A stretch of 64,000 nucleotides of DNA, taken from Miscanthus floridulus (taxonomy: Eukaryota; Streptophyta; Magnoliopsida; Poales; Poaceae). Of this stretch, positions 32,944 through 44,363 are shown piece after piece (positions within the stretch are counted from its first letter, which is position 1; each line of letters starts with the position of its first letter). The DNA lies in assembly GCF_019320115.1 (NCBI RefSeq), contig NC_089598.1, forward strand, positions 86,567,560 to 86,631,559, in the 5' to 3' direction. The position numbers were made by a program, and so were the translations under genes. The notes beneath the pieces are model-generated. The model worked only from the letters and a program-made list of their open reading frames with translations. It had not been told where the DNA came from and did not search any database.

Positions 32944-34956
32944 ATGGCGGCTTATGGGCTAGATGTTCATTGTCCACATATTTTTTATGGCACACACTTT
33001 GCACGATGGAAAAATTGGATGATATACAATTTTAAGTTTATTTGCCCTCAAATATGGTGGATGGTAGATGTAGGCTTTTCTCATGTGTTGGATGAAGATA
33101 ATCTAACTCAAGCACAAGAGAAATGCCTAGATCTCGACATCCAAGCTACTAACATCATGTATAGATCTTTGCATGATTGCATATTTGGTGAGATCATCAA
33201 CGTGAAGACCGCCAATGAGATTTGGAGTTATCTCAATGAGAAATATGGGACGGTCTCCGATGATGATGATGAGCCCAAGATGGAGGCACACGAGTGTGTT
33301 GAGCATAACCATAATTTGGTGATTGTGGAAGATTGCTCCACCTCATGGTCAAGTGAAGATGATAATAATCATGTCAGAAGATCACTTGACAAGATTGATG
33401 ATGATGCCACAAGTGATGCCAATGATGATGCTACTCCATGCACACTTGATGGTGATAATGATGGATCATGCTCGGGCTACGAGAGTGATGATTCTTCAAG
33501 CTCTCCAACTACATCACATTGCTTCATGTCACAAGGTGACACTAAGGTATCTAATGCAAATGTGATTGATCTTGATTCATATGAGGAGCTTCTAGATAGG
33601 TATGGTTGCATGATCAAAGCTTTAGAAAAAGAGATGACTAAAACCAAGAAATTGAAAATTGAAAACTCTTTTCTAAAGAACACATGTGAACAACAAAAGC
33701 ATCTACTTTATGTTACTACTTGTTCACATGAGGAGCAAAAATGGGCTCATGAGGAACTTAGTGTTGCTCATGATAACTTGGTACAAGACCATGCTTTTCT
33801 CACTATGAAGATTTCTAATGGAAAGACTAAAACTAGTGAGAGCTCATCACATGGGTCAATTGATCAATCACATATTGTTGCTAACCCTTGTGATGTAGGC
33901 AAGAAGCATGTATCCACCTCTTGTGATGACTTATTAGATATGCCATGCTCTTCACAATTAGATGCTTGTTCTACTTCTATGTCTTGTGAGACTAACCTTT
34001 TGAAGGAGAACAATGAGCTCAAAAATGAATTGAAGAAATTGAGCAACAAGCTAGAGAGGTGCTACAACTCTCAAGTCACCTTTGAGCACATATTGAAGAC
34101 TCAAAGAAACTATGGTGACAAGTGTGGCCTTGGCTTCAAGAAGAAGATGACAAAGGGTGAAAGAAAGAGAGAAAGAAAGATGAAGAAGCTACAACAAAGA
34201 AAGCTTTCTCATACCATGTGCTATCGGTGTCATGAAGCGGGACACCTTGCAAATGGTTGCCCTAACATTGAGAAGCTCAAGAAGATAAAAGAAGATGAGA
34301 GGCTCAAGCATGTGAAGTGCTTCAAGTGCCGCACTTGGGGTCATCTTACCTCATTGTGCCCAACCAAGCAATTGGTAAAGCAACAAGTGAAGCCTCAACC
34401 AAAGCCACAAGTTGAGCAAGAGAAGACACCCCAAGAGCAAATCAAGATCAACCATGAAGATGGTGATTCAATGATAAAGAAGAAGAAAATAAGAAGGGGT
34501 GGAAAGGCAAGGCATCCAATGCAAATTCAAGATGCCAAGATGATGAGCAAGAATGAAGATGATAAGAAAGATTATGCAAACATCAAGTGCTTCAAGTGTG
34601 GAAATATGGGACACTTTGCCTCTAAGTGTCCTACCAAGCTTGAGATGAAGGCTCAAGCAATCTATGAGAGGCAAGGCAATGAAAAGCACCATATGAGCAA
34701 GGAAGAGAAGGCTCAATCAAAGAGAAAGTTCTACTCATGCCGGGAAAGGGGACACATGGCACATTCATGTCCCCTAGGTAAAATTTCTAAGCCTATTTCA
34801 ATTAATGATCATGATATGCTTAGAAAGGATGGCAATGGTACCTCATTGGTTGTAATTGCAAAACATCCCGCTATTCATACTAAGGCGGTGCCTAAGTATG
34901 TTGCTCCTAACTTGAGAGGACCCAAACTAGTTTGGGTACCATCAAAAAGTGGATGA
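32944..34956 (+). CDS. Element B Gag protein, intact, four zinc knuckles
   Basis: A 670-codon uninterrupted frame. I chose ATG 32944 (MAAYGLDVH) because the frame upstream runs back through the PBS into the LTR. Residues about 10-105 form a UBN2/Copia-type Gag core (GTHFARWKNWM, CPQIWWMVDVGFS, ANEIWSYLNEKYG). Residues about 110-200 are Asp/Ser-rich, and about 225-400 is coiled-coil-like. CX2CX4HX4C knuckles lie at about 426-439, 459-472 and 549-562. A fourth near 596 reads FYSCRERGH, with the first Cys replaced by Phe. Basic linkers lie between them, and it ends GPKLVWVPSKSG. The role is the virus-like particle and RNA packaging in the cytoplasm. Element D's Gag ends with the same GPKxVWVP motif exactly where pol starts, so B lacks pol at that boundary. 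Confidence 0.93.
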   Translation: MAAYGLDVHCPHIFYGTHFARWKNWMIYNFKFICPQIWWMVDVGFSHVLDEDNLTQAQEKCLDLDIQATNIMYRSLHDCIFGEIINVKTANEIWSYLNEKYGTVSDDDDEPKMEAHECVEHNHNLVIVEDCSTSWSSEDDNNHVRRSLDKIDDDATSDANDDATPCTLDGDNDGSCSGYESDDSSSSPTTSHCFMSQGDTKVSNANVIDLDSYEELLDRYGCMIKALEKEMTKTKKLKIENSFLKNTCEQQKHLLYVTTCSHEEQKWAHEELSVAHDNLVQDHAFLTMKISNGKTKTSESSSHGSIDQSHIVANPCDVGKKHVSTSCDDLLDMPCSSQLDACSTSMSCETNLLKENNELKNELKKLSNKLERCYNSQVTFEHILKTQRNYGDKCGLGFKKKMTKGERKRERKMKKLQQRKLSHTMCYRCHEAGHLANGCPNIEKLKKIKEDERLKHVKCFKCRTWGHLTSLCPTKQLVKQQVKPQPKPQVEQEKTPQEQIKINHEDGDSMIKKKKIRRGGKARHPMQIQDAKMMSKNEDDKKDYANIKCFKCGNMGHFASKCPTKLEMKAQAIYERQGNEKHHMSKEEKAQSKRKFYSCRERGHMAHSCPLGKISKPISINDHDMLRKDGNGTSLVVIAKHPAIHTKAVPKYVAPNLRGPKLVWVPSKSG

Positions 34957-36640
34957 TTGTTTGTAGGTACCATCGGCATTGTAGACTTGATTCAATTGAT
35001 CTCACATTGTTCATCATATGTTGAATCAAGTTATGAAGCTTAGTGCACATCCTAACCCAATGCCAAGAGAAAATTGAGTGAAGTCCAAGTGCTATCAACA
35101 TACAAGTGTCAATTCAAGTTGTTGGTGATTCATTGGATATATTTGATGACTTGCAAATAATTGAGTTGAAGCTTGCTAGTTGGATAATCATGAGCTAACC
35201 AAGGTATATCTCTTGTTGATCATTTCATTTGGGTGCATATGAGTTGATTGAATTGGATAAATATGCAAAGTTGCTTGCTATAAGTTGATTGAATGAATAA
35301 TTGCTTAGTAATCAAGTTTCGATTGATTTGTGTTGAATAAAGTTCATAAGATGACATTTAGTAAGTGATTTGAATGGATATATGTCTTATGGAAGTATTC
35401 AAACAAGTTAGTTTCAAGTTTGATTCATATTTAATGAAGTATAGCTCAATTATCGAAATCTGTCCTATATTGCAAAATCTGAGCTAGCTGTGATCTTAGC
35501 CATGTTTGAGTGATCAAAACTTATTGGATTGGCATAAAACTTGGTGTACATACTATAGACTTATGGTATAAGATGCTTTACAATTTTCATGAGAATTGGA
35601 TAAGAAATGCTTAGGTTTTGGAGTGGATCTTGTCAGCTATAGTGCAACAGTTTTCAGCATATAGCAGTGGTGGAAGAACTGATATATGGCAGTAATCTAG
35701 AAGCCAAATAAAGCTCAAATTTTTACAGCTGCTAGATAACTTAGTAAAGAACATCTCCACCAAATTTCGTGGTATTTGTATTTGTACTTTGGGATATATG
35801 CTTATTTCTTTGAAGGGTACAAAATCTGTCAGAAAAGTGACAAATGTTGGATTGATCTAGAGTCACTTTGATTGAAAGGTCCTCAAGTTGGAAAACATGT
35901 TTACAAGTGTTTGAGGTACCTACGTTTGGTTTTGAGATGATCCAGAAGCATGACAAAATATGAGTACAAGGCTATTTGATTATGGAGTGTACTTCGCACA
36001 CCTTTGGTACTCAAGATGAAGATCAAGATCAAACTCAAGTTGAAGATGAAATTTAAGTTCTAGATATGATTTGAGATCATTTGATAGAAAGAAAAGGACT
36101 TAAAGAAGGAATCAAGGTTACTCACCAAGTTAAGTCCATCACTTGGATCAATCAATCGAGTCATTTCAAGTGAGTATCAAGAATGATTCTTGGAGAGAGG
36201 TCACTTCTCCCTAGTGTAGGGGCTTGCCGCCTATGTGTAGGTGAACCAAGTGTGGTACTTGGAAGGCTAACATAGAAGTGGTGATCCAAGGAACATTTGA
36301 GATGCTTAGTTGAAGCAATCAAAAGGGTTGATCAAGAAAAGCAAGCAACACCCAAAAGATAGCTAGTCATGATATTTCAAGTGGTATTCTCAAATTGATG
36401 CTCTCATGCAAGCAAAGATCAAAAGATAAAGCAAGCCAACCACAACAAGAAAGTGCACTTGATCATAAGTGGTATTCATTTCATATGGGTGAAGAATGAA
36501 ATTCAACATGGTATCTATTGGTCTTCACCAAGCTTATAATTGGACTTCACATTGCTATTGGAGTAATGAATTGAAATCTATGTGACTATCCTCTACTCCA
36601 ACATAGCAAAGGTATCATTGTAATGTGCATGATCATTTCA
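34957..36640 (+). other. Element B region occupying the place of pol
   Basis: About 1.7 kb of AT-rich DNA without any reading frame of note and without pol motifs on either strand. The first part has repeated TGATTCAA and GAATTGGAT words. The origin is unknown: it could be decayed pol, captured host DNA or expanded untranslated sequence. Confidence 0.5.
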
Positions 36641-38312
36641 TCCCTTACTAGTATGCGATTAGTGCATATAGTACATACTTCATAGGATCATGCATAACAA
36701 ATGAAATGTTTAAATTCATAGCCTACCACTATTGTTTGAATGATTACTTGATCTAGTGGTTAGTATATGAATTTGTTCATGAGCAAGTAAACCCAAGTAA
36801 TTGATCTAATTTGGATTGCTAACAAGTGACAAGTACAACATTGGCAAGATAACCCTTGCAAGAGGTGTGAAGAAGCTTGTCATTGGTTCAAACCAGACTT
36901 GGAAGCTTAGGCAAATCAATTTAGTTCAAGAAGCTCATGATAGTGATAAGAGTACAAGCACAAGACAACAATACAAATGGATATCTAGTTTGTTTGTTTC
37001 AAGTGGTATCTAGACTCAAGTATTTCATCAAGATTTCATAAGTAATGTCTAGATCAACTCACAAGTGATATCCTATAAGTGGTACTCATAAAGATAGCGA
37101 ATGTTCAAGAAATGGTTTATATTGAAAAATTCAACAAGTGGTTCCAAACTAGAAGATTCTTTCAAGTGGTATCTACTTCATACAAGTGGTATTACATCTA
37201 TATATGATATCAATCATGAAAAGCGATGGTTCCACAAGTGATCCTCAACTTTAAGTGATCATCAAATGAAGAATGCATCCCTCACCTACAAGAGCTCAAG
37301 TGTATCAAATGGATGACCCATGCTATCACATAGGGGGAGATATACCACAAATTGATATCAAGATCAAAGATCCTATGTGTGGTATCTCAAGAAGCCCTAC
37401 ACAAGATTCAAGTGGTACAACTTTCAATTGGTATCAAATTGGTATCTACAAGTGGGGTCATTCCAACAATCAAGTGATGTCCATCAAAAATACAAGACTC
37501 AAGCCTCCACCATCTACCCCAAAATGTATACCCTTACATCAATAAGAAGCACACCTTTTATGGAAATTGATGACAAAGGGGGAGAGATTGTACAAAAATA
37601 TGAAAGCCTTTATAGGGGGGAGAGATAAATTGTGTAAGGGGAGAGATAAGATATGAAAGCTTAAGAGGTTAGACATGAATATGGACAAAGAGGGAGCAAC
37701 ATTGAAGAAAATAGATGGATCAAAATTCTTGGACAAGAGAAGCACACAAGTAAGGGGAGCAAGCTCATGAACTTTGATTGATTGCATTTAATATGTGCAT
37801 ATTCATGTGCTTGCTTGCATTGCATAAGTTTTTAAATTCAAGATGCATGCTTGTGTGGTGTATGCTAGTTGTAGAACTTGAATGATGATTTGATAACTAG
37901 CATGCACAGGATGATAGCTAGACACTTGGAATGCTTTTCAAGTAATGCTAGTACCTTGCTTTTAATGTTGATCTCACAAGGTATCTAGTGCTTTTATTGC
38001 CAAGTGATATCTAGCTAACCATGGTGCTAAGGATGAACTTCAAGGTGCAACTCCGATTGGTACACACTTCAAAGGTTTATTCTTTATACCTTAGCATCAT
38101 TTGGTAGTAATTATTCTCCCATAATTTTAATCTATGCATATGTGTGACCTTCAAATCAAACACTCTAGCACATATGTAGGGGGAGCTAATACTACCATTT
38201 CGGGTTTGTGGTACTTGTCCAAAATCATTTTCACATGATAAAATTGCTTGGGCAAGCAACATAAATCCAAAAGAGCTTAATTTCCATATCTTTGTAGAGT
38301 TGTCATCAATTA
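36641..38312 (+). other. Element B 3' noncoding region, partly homologous to element D
   Basis: Blocks matching element D include TGTGAAGAAGCTTG near 36866 (51733 in D), GCTTGTGTGGTGTATGCTAG near 37850 (52069 in D), CTTGGGCAAGCAACAT near 38249 (52452 in D) and TGTCATCAATTACC near 38300 (52509 in D). No protein is encoded. From 36378 to 37455 there are about ten AAGTGGTAT-like words (see findings). Conservation in both elements suggests cis-acting functions such as packaging or reverse transcription. Confidence 0.75.
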
Positions 38313-38327
38313 CCAAAAAGGGGAGAT
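38313..38327 (+). other. Element B polypurine tract
   Basis: CCAAAAAGGGGAGAT directly precedes the TG of the 3' LTR. The D equivalent at 52521-52536 differs by one or two bases. Confidence 0.88.
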
Positions 38328-40724
38328 TGAAAGGTCCTTGTGTGGTTTTGGTAATTGAGTGACAACCTAGGTGGACTAATTGTGTTTATGTGAGATACAT
38401 AGGTGATTAGTCCACAGGTACATATATGTGAGCAACATATGCCATGAAGGTGAAAATGGCTTGGAGATGTTGCAAAGCTCACACATGTGATGATGAAGGA
38501 GCTCATTGCACATGAGACATGACATTGAGTCAAGTGATCAAAGGTGGAGAAGATCAAGACAAGACTTGGCTTGACGGACTGGTTGCAAGTGTGAAGGGAA
38601 AGTCGGAGGCTTTGGAGTGATGGACCGTGTGGCGGTGAAGCTTGAGCAAGACTTGGCGCCGATGGACGAAGGCAACGGTGGAAAGCAAGTGAAGTCAAGA
38701 TCGATGAACCAATATGATCACGTGATGATATGAAGTGGATCATATCATTGTTGATCGTGTTGGTGCATGTGTTGCATCGACATTGGAGGAGATGGAATGG
38801 AATGCGCAAGGCAAAGGTATAACCTAGGGCATTTCATTTCACCGGTCATAGGTGTGTAGAGAAGTTTATGACCGAGTTTAGGATAGATGGCCATACTATC
38901 AAGAGGGGCAAACTTGTTTGCATATCGGTCATCTAGTGCCACTCGAGTGATCTAACTTTGCATCATCGCTAGGATCGAGTGGCGTGGCAAGTTGAGTGGC
39001 TAACACCCTTGAAAATGTTTGTGAAAATATGCTAACACATGTGCACAAGATGATACACTTGGTGGGTGGCACATTTGAGCAAGGGTGAAGATGTTAGAGG
39101 TGAAAAGGAGTTAGTCGCGCTGGTCACAGAGTGACCGGACGCGTTCGGTATGGTGACCGGACATGTCCGGTATTTGGCGACGTACTCAGCGACCAGACGC
39201 GTCCGGTCGCCACACCGGACGTGTCTGATGTGAATCAGAAAACACGGTGTTCGGCAGTACAGTCGATCGGACGCTGGCAGCATCCAGTCCGGTGTGACCG
39301 GATGTGTCCGGTCGTCCGTGGGTGCTTTCTGTACTCGACCGGACGCTGAGGCTCAGCGTCCGGTCAGTTTCTAACAGACGCGTCCGGTCGACCCTAGAGG
39401 CTTACTGGACTCGACTGGACTCAGTGGCTGAGCGTCCGGTCATTTCATGCTGAGCATCTGGTCATCTTGTCAGAGAGCCGTTGGAGGCAACAGTCGGACA
39501 CGTGGCGGTCAGACAGCTACCGGACATGTCCGGTATAGCGACCAGACACGTTCGGTACTCGCGTCCGGTGCGTCCGGCGCAGCGTCCGGTCGACCCAAAA
39601 AAACACCCAGTAAAAGGGTAACGTCTAGTTTAGCCCTTAGGGCTATAAATAGAAGTGGCCTTTGGCCATGGCTGGTGCTAAGCACCTTGGGGGACTTTGT
39701 GTCCATGCTTGAGAGTGCTTAGGAGCCCTTTATCTCACACATACTTGATAGTGATCATCCGATTGTGTGAGTGAGCGATTCTAGTGCCATTGCATTGTGA
39801 GGTTGCATCGAGTGGCACTAGGTGATCGAGTTGCAAGCCAGTGGTGCTTGTTACTCTTGGAGGTTGCCACCTCCTAGATGGCTTAGTGGTGGTCTCTGTC
39901 GAAGCCCGCAATAAGCTTGTGCGGCGCTCCGGAGAAGAGCTTGTGAGGGCCATTGTGCTCGCCCCGCGGGAGTCATGAAGAGCAACTTTAGTAAAGCGTG
40001 TCATTGAGCTACCCTCACCTTCGGGGTAGGTTCTTGTGGCGCCCGACGTGCGGGCTTGGCAGGTGATGCCAATTAGCCGCCGAACCACCAAGTGAGCGGT
40101 CGACACAACGAGGACTAGCGTGTTGGCAAACATGTGAACCTCGAGAGAAAAATCATCATGTCAACCTTGTTCTTCCCGTTGGTTTGCATCCCCGTTACAC
40201 AAGCTTGCAATTACTTTCATATACATTGAGCTTGTGTTGTTGCTTTTGTAATTAGTTAGCTTGTGTAGCTTGCTAGTTACCTTCTTGCTTGTGTAGCATA
40301 GAAGTAGCTCCCTTGCGTGTCTAATTTGGTTTGTGTAACCTTGTTAGTCACATTGCTTAGTTTGTGTAGCTAAGTAATTGCGCTCTCTAATTTGGCATTG
40401 GTTGCCTTGTTATTGAGCATTGCTAGTGAGCTTAGTTGGCTTTGTGCTTTTGCTTACTAGCATGTGTAGGAGCTCCCTTGTTGCTTAAAGTACTAGTGGC
40501 ATAGGTTTGTGTGACCTGCTTCTAGAATTGGTTAGGAGAGCTCTAGCTAGCCCATCACCTTTATTGCTTAATTAGTATCTTTGCAAGGTGCTAGTGAGCA
40601 TAGATAGAGGGGTGTAGTCTTGGCTAGACCGATAGTTTTAATTCCGCACTTGTTTCGGTTAGCCAGCCTGATTAAGTTTTAAAAAGTACTATTCACCCCC
40701 CTAGTCGCCATCTCGACCCTTTTA
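38328..40724 (+). repeat. Element B 3' LTR
   Basis: Full-length partner of 30510-32892. Its last two bases are TA rather than CA. It has a TATA box at 39644-39651 and a fuller CCGGAC array near 39135-39595. Confidence 0.93.
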
Positions 40725-40729
40725 GCAGG

Positions 40730-42828
40730 GGATCTCCACTTTCTCGACTCCGCGGCCCACTGGTGGATGTTCTGCCTCCGGCCTAGCCATGTCTCCTCCT
40801 GACCCCTCTAGCTCCAAATGGGAGGGCGAGCCGTGTGTTCCTCAACCGGGCAAGGCAGGGAGCCTGTTCTCCCTCCTCTCTTCCACTATGGCTGTTGGTG
40901 GAGGGATCGCAAAGGTCACCTCTGACCCAACCTCCACCGTCACCATGGGGATCGCTACCATCACTGCCGCCACCGCTACCATACTCGTGACCAACTAGGA
41001 GGGCACAACCCCCAGAAGGGAAGGTCACACTGCCACTAGTTTGCTTTCCCCATTGCTCGTCATGACTCGCTATAGGCTAGGCCTCCACTCCTCCCATACG
41101 GGAGGTGGGGCGATGCCCAGTCCCATCAGTCCCTAGCCGCTGTAAAAAACATATAGGTCAGTCGTGCTCAAAGAACTCATCTGTGAGATCGAAAAAGGAA
41201 CAAAGATGCATACCTAGATGAAAGCAGCAGATGGGTCATGGCCCGTGCCCCCTCGCATCGATCGAGGGAGGAGCCGACCCAGCCGGTTCCCAATTAGCCC
41301 ATGAATCACCACGACTATCGGCCCATGTGCACCCATCAGAGCAACTGACGAGGCATCTCCCCGTTGTGGGTCACGTGCATGCACTGACCCCAAAGACGTG
41401 GGGGTACGAGCATGCTCCCCCGACCGGTTGGCATGCCCTGCCACACTCGAAGCAGGCAGGTGTGAAGCCAATGACACCTTCGAATGGCGCGGTGACTGCA
41501 CCTGCTTTGCCTCTCGCTCGGTGGTGTCTAAGCTCACGGCATGCTTCCTTGACGCAGAAATGTCACCACCGACAGTAGACGTGTCCCTAGGCTCACGACA
41601 CTCCATCGAGGTCGCAACGATGCCCTAGTCTCCTTCATCCTCGAAGGTGCTCGTGTTGCCACCCATCTCCATGGGCTCCTCTAACTCGAACTCCACCTCC
41701 ATGTCGCTCTGATTTTCACCACCCCACACCCGCTAGGCGATCTCCTTCTCCTTCTCGTGCCTCCTCTAGGTCTTTTAAGCTCTCTTCTTCTTTTTTGGCA
41801 ACCGCTGCCTCTTACAGAGTGGCTTGCCGAGCTGCGCCCTCTGGCCCCCTCGAAAGATGTGGTCAGGACTTGTAACCCATGAGTCCCTATGAAATGGATG
41901 ACTCAAAGTCAAAATACAGGAGAGCAAAAGGGAAAAGGACACGGAATAAGAAGATGGGAGCACACTAGATTGGACAGCTTTGCAGCGTGAAGAGGTCCAG
42001 GCTTTCCTTCAAGGGACTCTTTGTCCCTCAGTTGCAACACCCAGTCAAGCCAACTCCAGACTTCATCCTTCGTCAACTCCTCTGGCGACGTGCGGTCAGG
42101 ATCCGTTGGGCCAGAGTAGGCCCACATCGGTCACCACCTCTCCGCCAGCGGAGCGACTCGACGGTGGAAAAAGTGTGGAACACCCATAGCCCATTGAGGC
42201 TGTGTAACACTAGCTTCTGGAGCTTCACCTCGATGACCTCCAGCTTGTTCTACCGACTGGGGGGCCCCCATGACCAGCTCTCCCGCCTCTCCGGCCTTCT
42301 TCCGGTGAACAACAGGAATGGTGCCTCCACTGGGTTCCTAATGTAGAACCACTCCCCATGCCACCCCTGATTGGAGTCACAGGGGGAGTACATGGGGTAG
42401 GAGCCCGACGGCCTTGGCTTCTTCTGCAAGGCAAAGCCCACAACCGGCGTGGTCTTGGATGGCTTACCCTCCGACAAGGCTTGCCCAGTGAAGATCCGCT
42501 AGAAGAGGTCCATGTGTGGCTCCATCCCGAGGAAGGCCTCATAGATAGTGACGAAGCCGGCAACGTGTAGCACCCCAATCGAATTGAGGTGCTGCAGCTC
42601 CAGGCCCCACTCATTGTGGAGCCCGTGCAGGAACCAGTGCGTGGGATATCCTAGACCGTGCTTGTGGAAGGTGAGGAAGGAGACAACCTTGTCCACCTAA
42701 GGTCACGGAACAGCCTCCCCTGGCGCAGGAGCCCTCCAATGCGCCACCTCCTTCGGCGGAAGCAGCCCCTTCTTGGTGAAGGCGGCTAGCACCACCTCAT
42801 CTATGTTGGATGGCCTCCAGTTCAACAT
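40730..42828 (-). pseudogene. Element A antisense gene, 5' exons (PF04195-like domain)
   Basis: On the minus strand from ATG 42826-42828 the frame reads MLNWRPSNIDEVVLAAFTKK, then VVSFLTFHKHGLGYPTHWFL, GLHNEWGLELQHLNSIGVLH, EAFLGMEPHMDLF, a stop, and FYIRNPVEAPFLLFTGRRP. This pattern matches the family I know as Transposase_28/PF04195 (putative gypsy-type transposon protein). Further along are charged and Gly/Ser-rich segments. An intron at 41140-41213 has a GTATGC donor and a TTTTTTACAG acceptor on the minus strand; another is possible at about 41860-41967. Several stops show it is dead. Element B cut it from its 3' exons at 28960-30504. Confidence 0.75.
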
Positions 42829-44340
42829 CTTGCTCTGAATTCATGAACAAATCTATGAGTTCTCCTCTCCCTAGCTTTACCCTCTCTCTCTCTCTCAGAA
42901 ATCGCCGTGGCGCATGAACGTGCTTGGCAAGAAGGAAGGAGGAGGAGAGGCGGTAGATGGAGAAAGGCGAAGGAATAGGACAAAAACCCTCTCCCTTCCC
43001 CTATTTAAATGTGAATTGGCATGCGATGGGACGCGTCCTGACTGATGGGATGCACCCTATCCAACGAAACGTCACCCGGTTAAAGCAGGACGTCGACTGG
43101 GTTGGGCCCACCACTACCATAACCTAGGCATAGGAAACAAGGTGCAATCGCATGCAAACGACCCTCCGCCTTCCTAGGCAAGGTTTGGAAGGGCCCACCA
43201 ATAGGATCTCCATCGAGGAGAGACCAATGGGCTACCTAAGTCGATCAGATGGCTTAGGCGACTAATGAGAGATAGGTAAGGGGTAGTGGGATGCCCCATG
43301 TGGGCTACGCCGACTCTGTCATGAATGATGGACACGGATCCCATTCGGACATATCCGATAAGAGCTCCTCAAACCCATCACTCGAGTCATCAAGGTAACT
43401 TTACCAAACCTTCTTACTTTATTTTCTGATGCATGATCATTCATTCATCCTTTCTCATACACGCATTCACACATACATTCATACAATCATTCATTCATCC
43501 ATACATCCAAAGCATCGCATATGCAATTAATGCATCACAACGCTTCATGTTGCGTCGCGAAGCAGTAGTTGCCTCATTCAACATGAGCAACGATCGACCG
43601 GGGTTCGAAGGCTAGCCTGTGAAGGGCTTGAGGCCACCTTGCATCAAACAGAACTAGGAGAGAAAACATAGATGAGCCCCAGCGGCCCTCGCCTAGTATG
43701 CTCAGAAGCAGACAGGGTCATCTCGACCTTCTTGTTCGATCCTAACCTCGAGCCATGCCCATAGAATCTCCATCGAGGGGAGGCCAGCGGGCCACCTGAG
43801 TCGGTCTCCAAAACGACCTGGGCATCTACCGAGAGGTGGGTTAAGGATTAGTGGAATGCCACATGAGGGCTATGCCGACCCCATTACGAACGACGGACCT
43901 GGATTTCGCTCGAACGTGCTCGTTAGTGAGCTCACTGAGCGCGTCACTCGAGCCATCGAGGCAAGAGATGTTAGCTCAGCCCCTCTAGTTGCAGAAACCA
44001 TGAACAGGGTAACGTACGGAACTAGACCAACCCCTACCAAACCCAACGGGCTTAGGGGCTCGGATCACCTGACACCAACTCAGGAAACCAACCAACCACG
44101 TAGGTCGTGGGTGAGACAAACATGGGCGAACACCTCGACCAGCAGAAACACAAGAGTCTACGAACCCAAGAAAGAGTACCAAGATACTCAACTTCCAACC
44201 GACTCACCAGTCGGACACAGACTCGGGGGCTACACCGTGCGCACCCGATGGTAAGTCAAAAAATCCCCTAGACAATTCTACCCAAATCGCTTGGGGGATC
44301 AGGGCTACAAAAAAATCGCCAGACGATTCTACCCAAATCG
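42829..44340. repeat. Element A 3' noncoding region with internal duplication
   Basis: No credible gene on either strand. Two related segments about 570 bp apart (43203-43400 and 43770-43965) share GAGGCCAxyGGGC, the GGGATGCC/GGAATGCC block, GGGCTACGCCGAC/GGGCTATGCCGAC and ACTCGAGxCATC. A CATTCATTCATxCATAC simple repeat lies at 43437-43506. Near the PPT, CGATTCTACCCAAATCGCT occurs twice. Confidence 0.6.
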
Positions 44341-44363
44341 CTCGGGGGCTTGGGGGCTCCTCT
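44341..44363 (+). other. Element A polypurine-type tract
   Basis: CTCGGGGGCTTGGGGGCTCC and TCT lead directly into the TG of the 3' LTR at 44364. It is G-rich rather than pure purine, as in related CTCGGGGGC-type Gypsy elements and element E. Confidence 0.6.

Larger units (their letters stand above)
30510..40724 (+). mobile_element. Element B: gag-only (TR-GAG type) Copia-related retrotransposon, inserted in A
   Basis: Complete element with LTRs 30510-32892 (2383 bp) and 38328-40724 (2397 bp), PBS and PPT. The flanks ACAGG (30505-30509) and GCAGG (40725-40729) form a TSD with one mismatch. The interior is 5.4 kb and contains one long intact Gag frame and no protease, integrase, RT or RNase H. 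The LTRs are the most alike in the nest (about 98% in the first 230 bp and about 94% in a CpG-rich part, by eye). It shares PBS, PPT context, LTR ends and about 1 kb of 3' DNA with element D, so I infer mobilisation in trans by a D-like Copia element. Confidence 0.92.
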
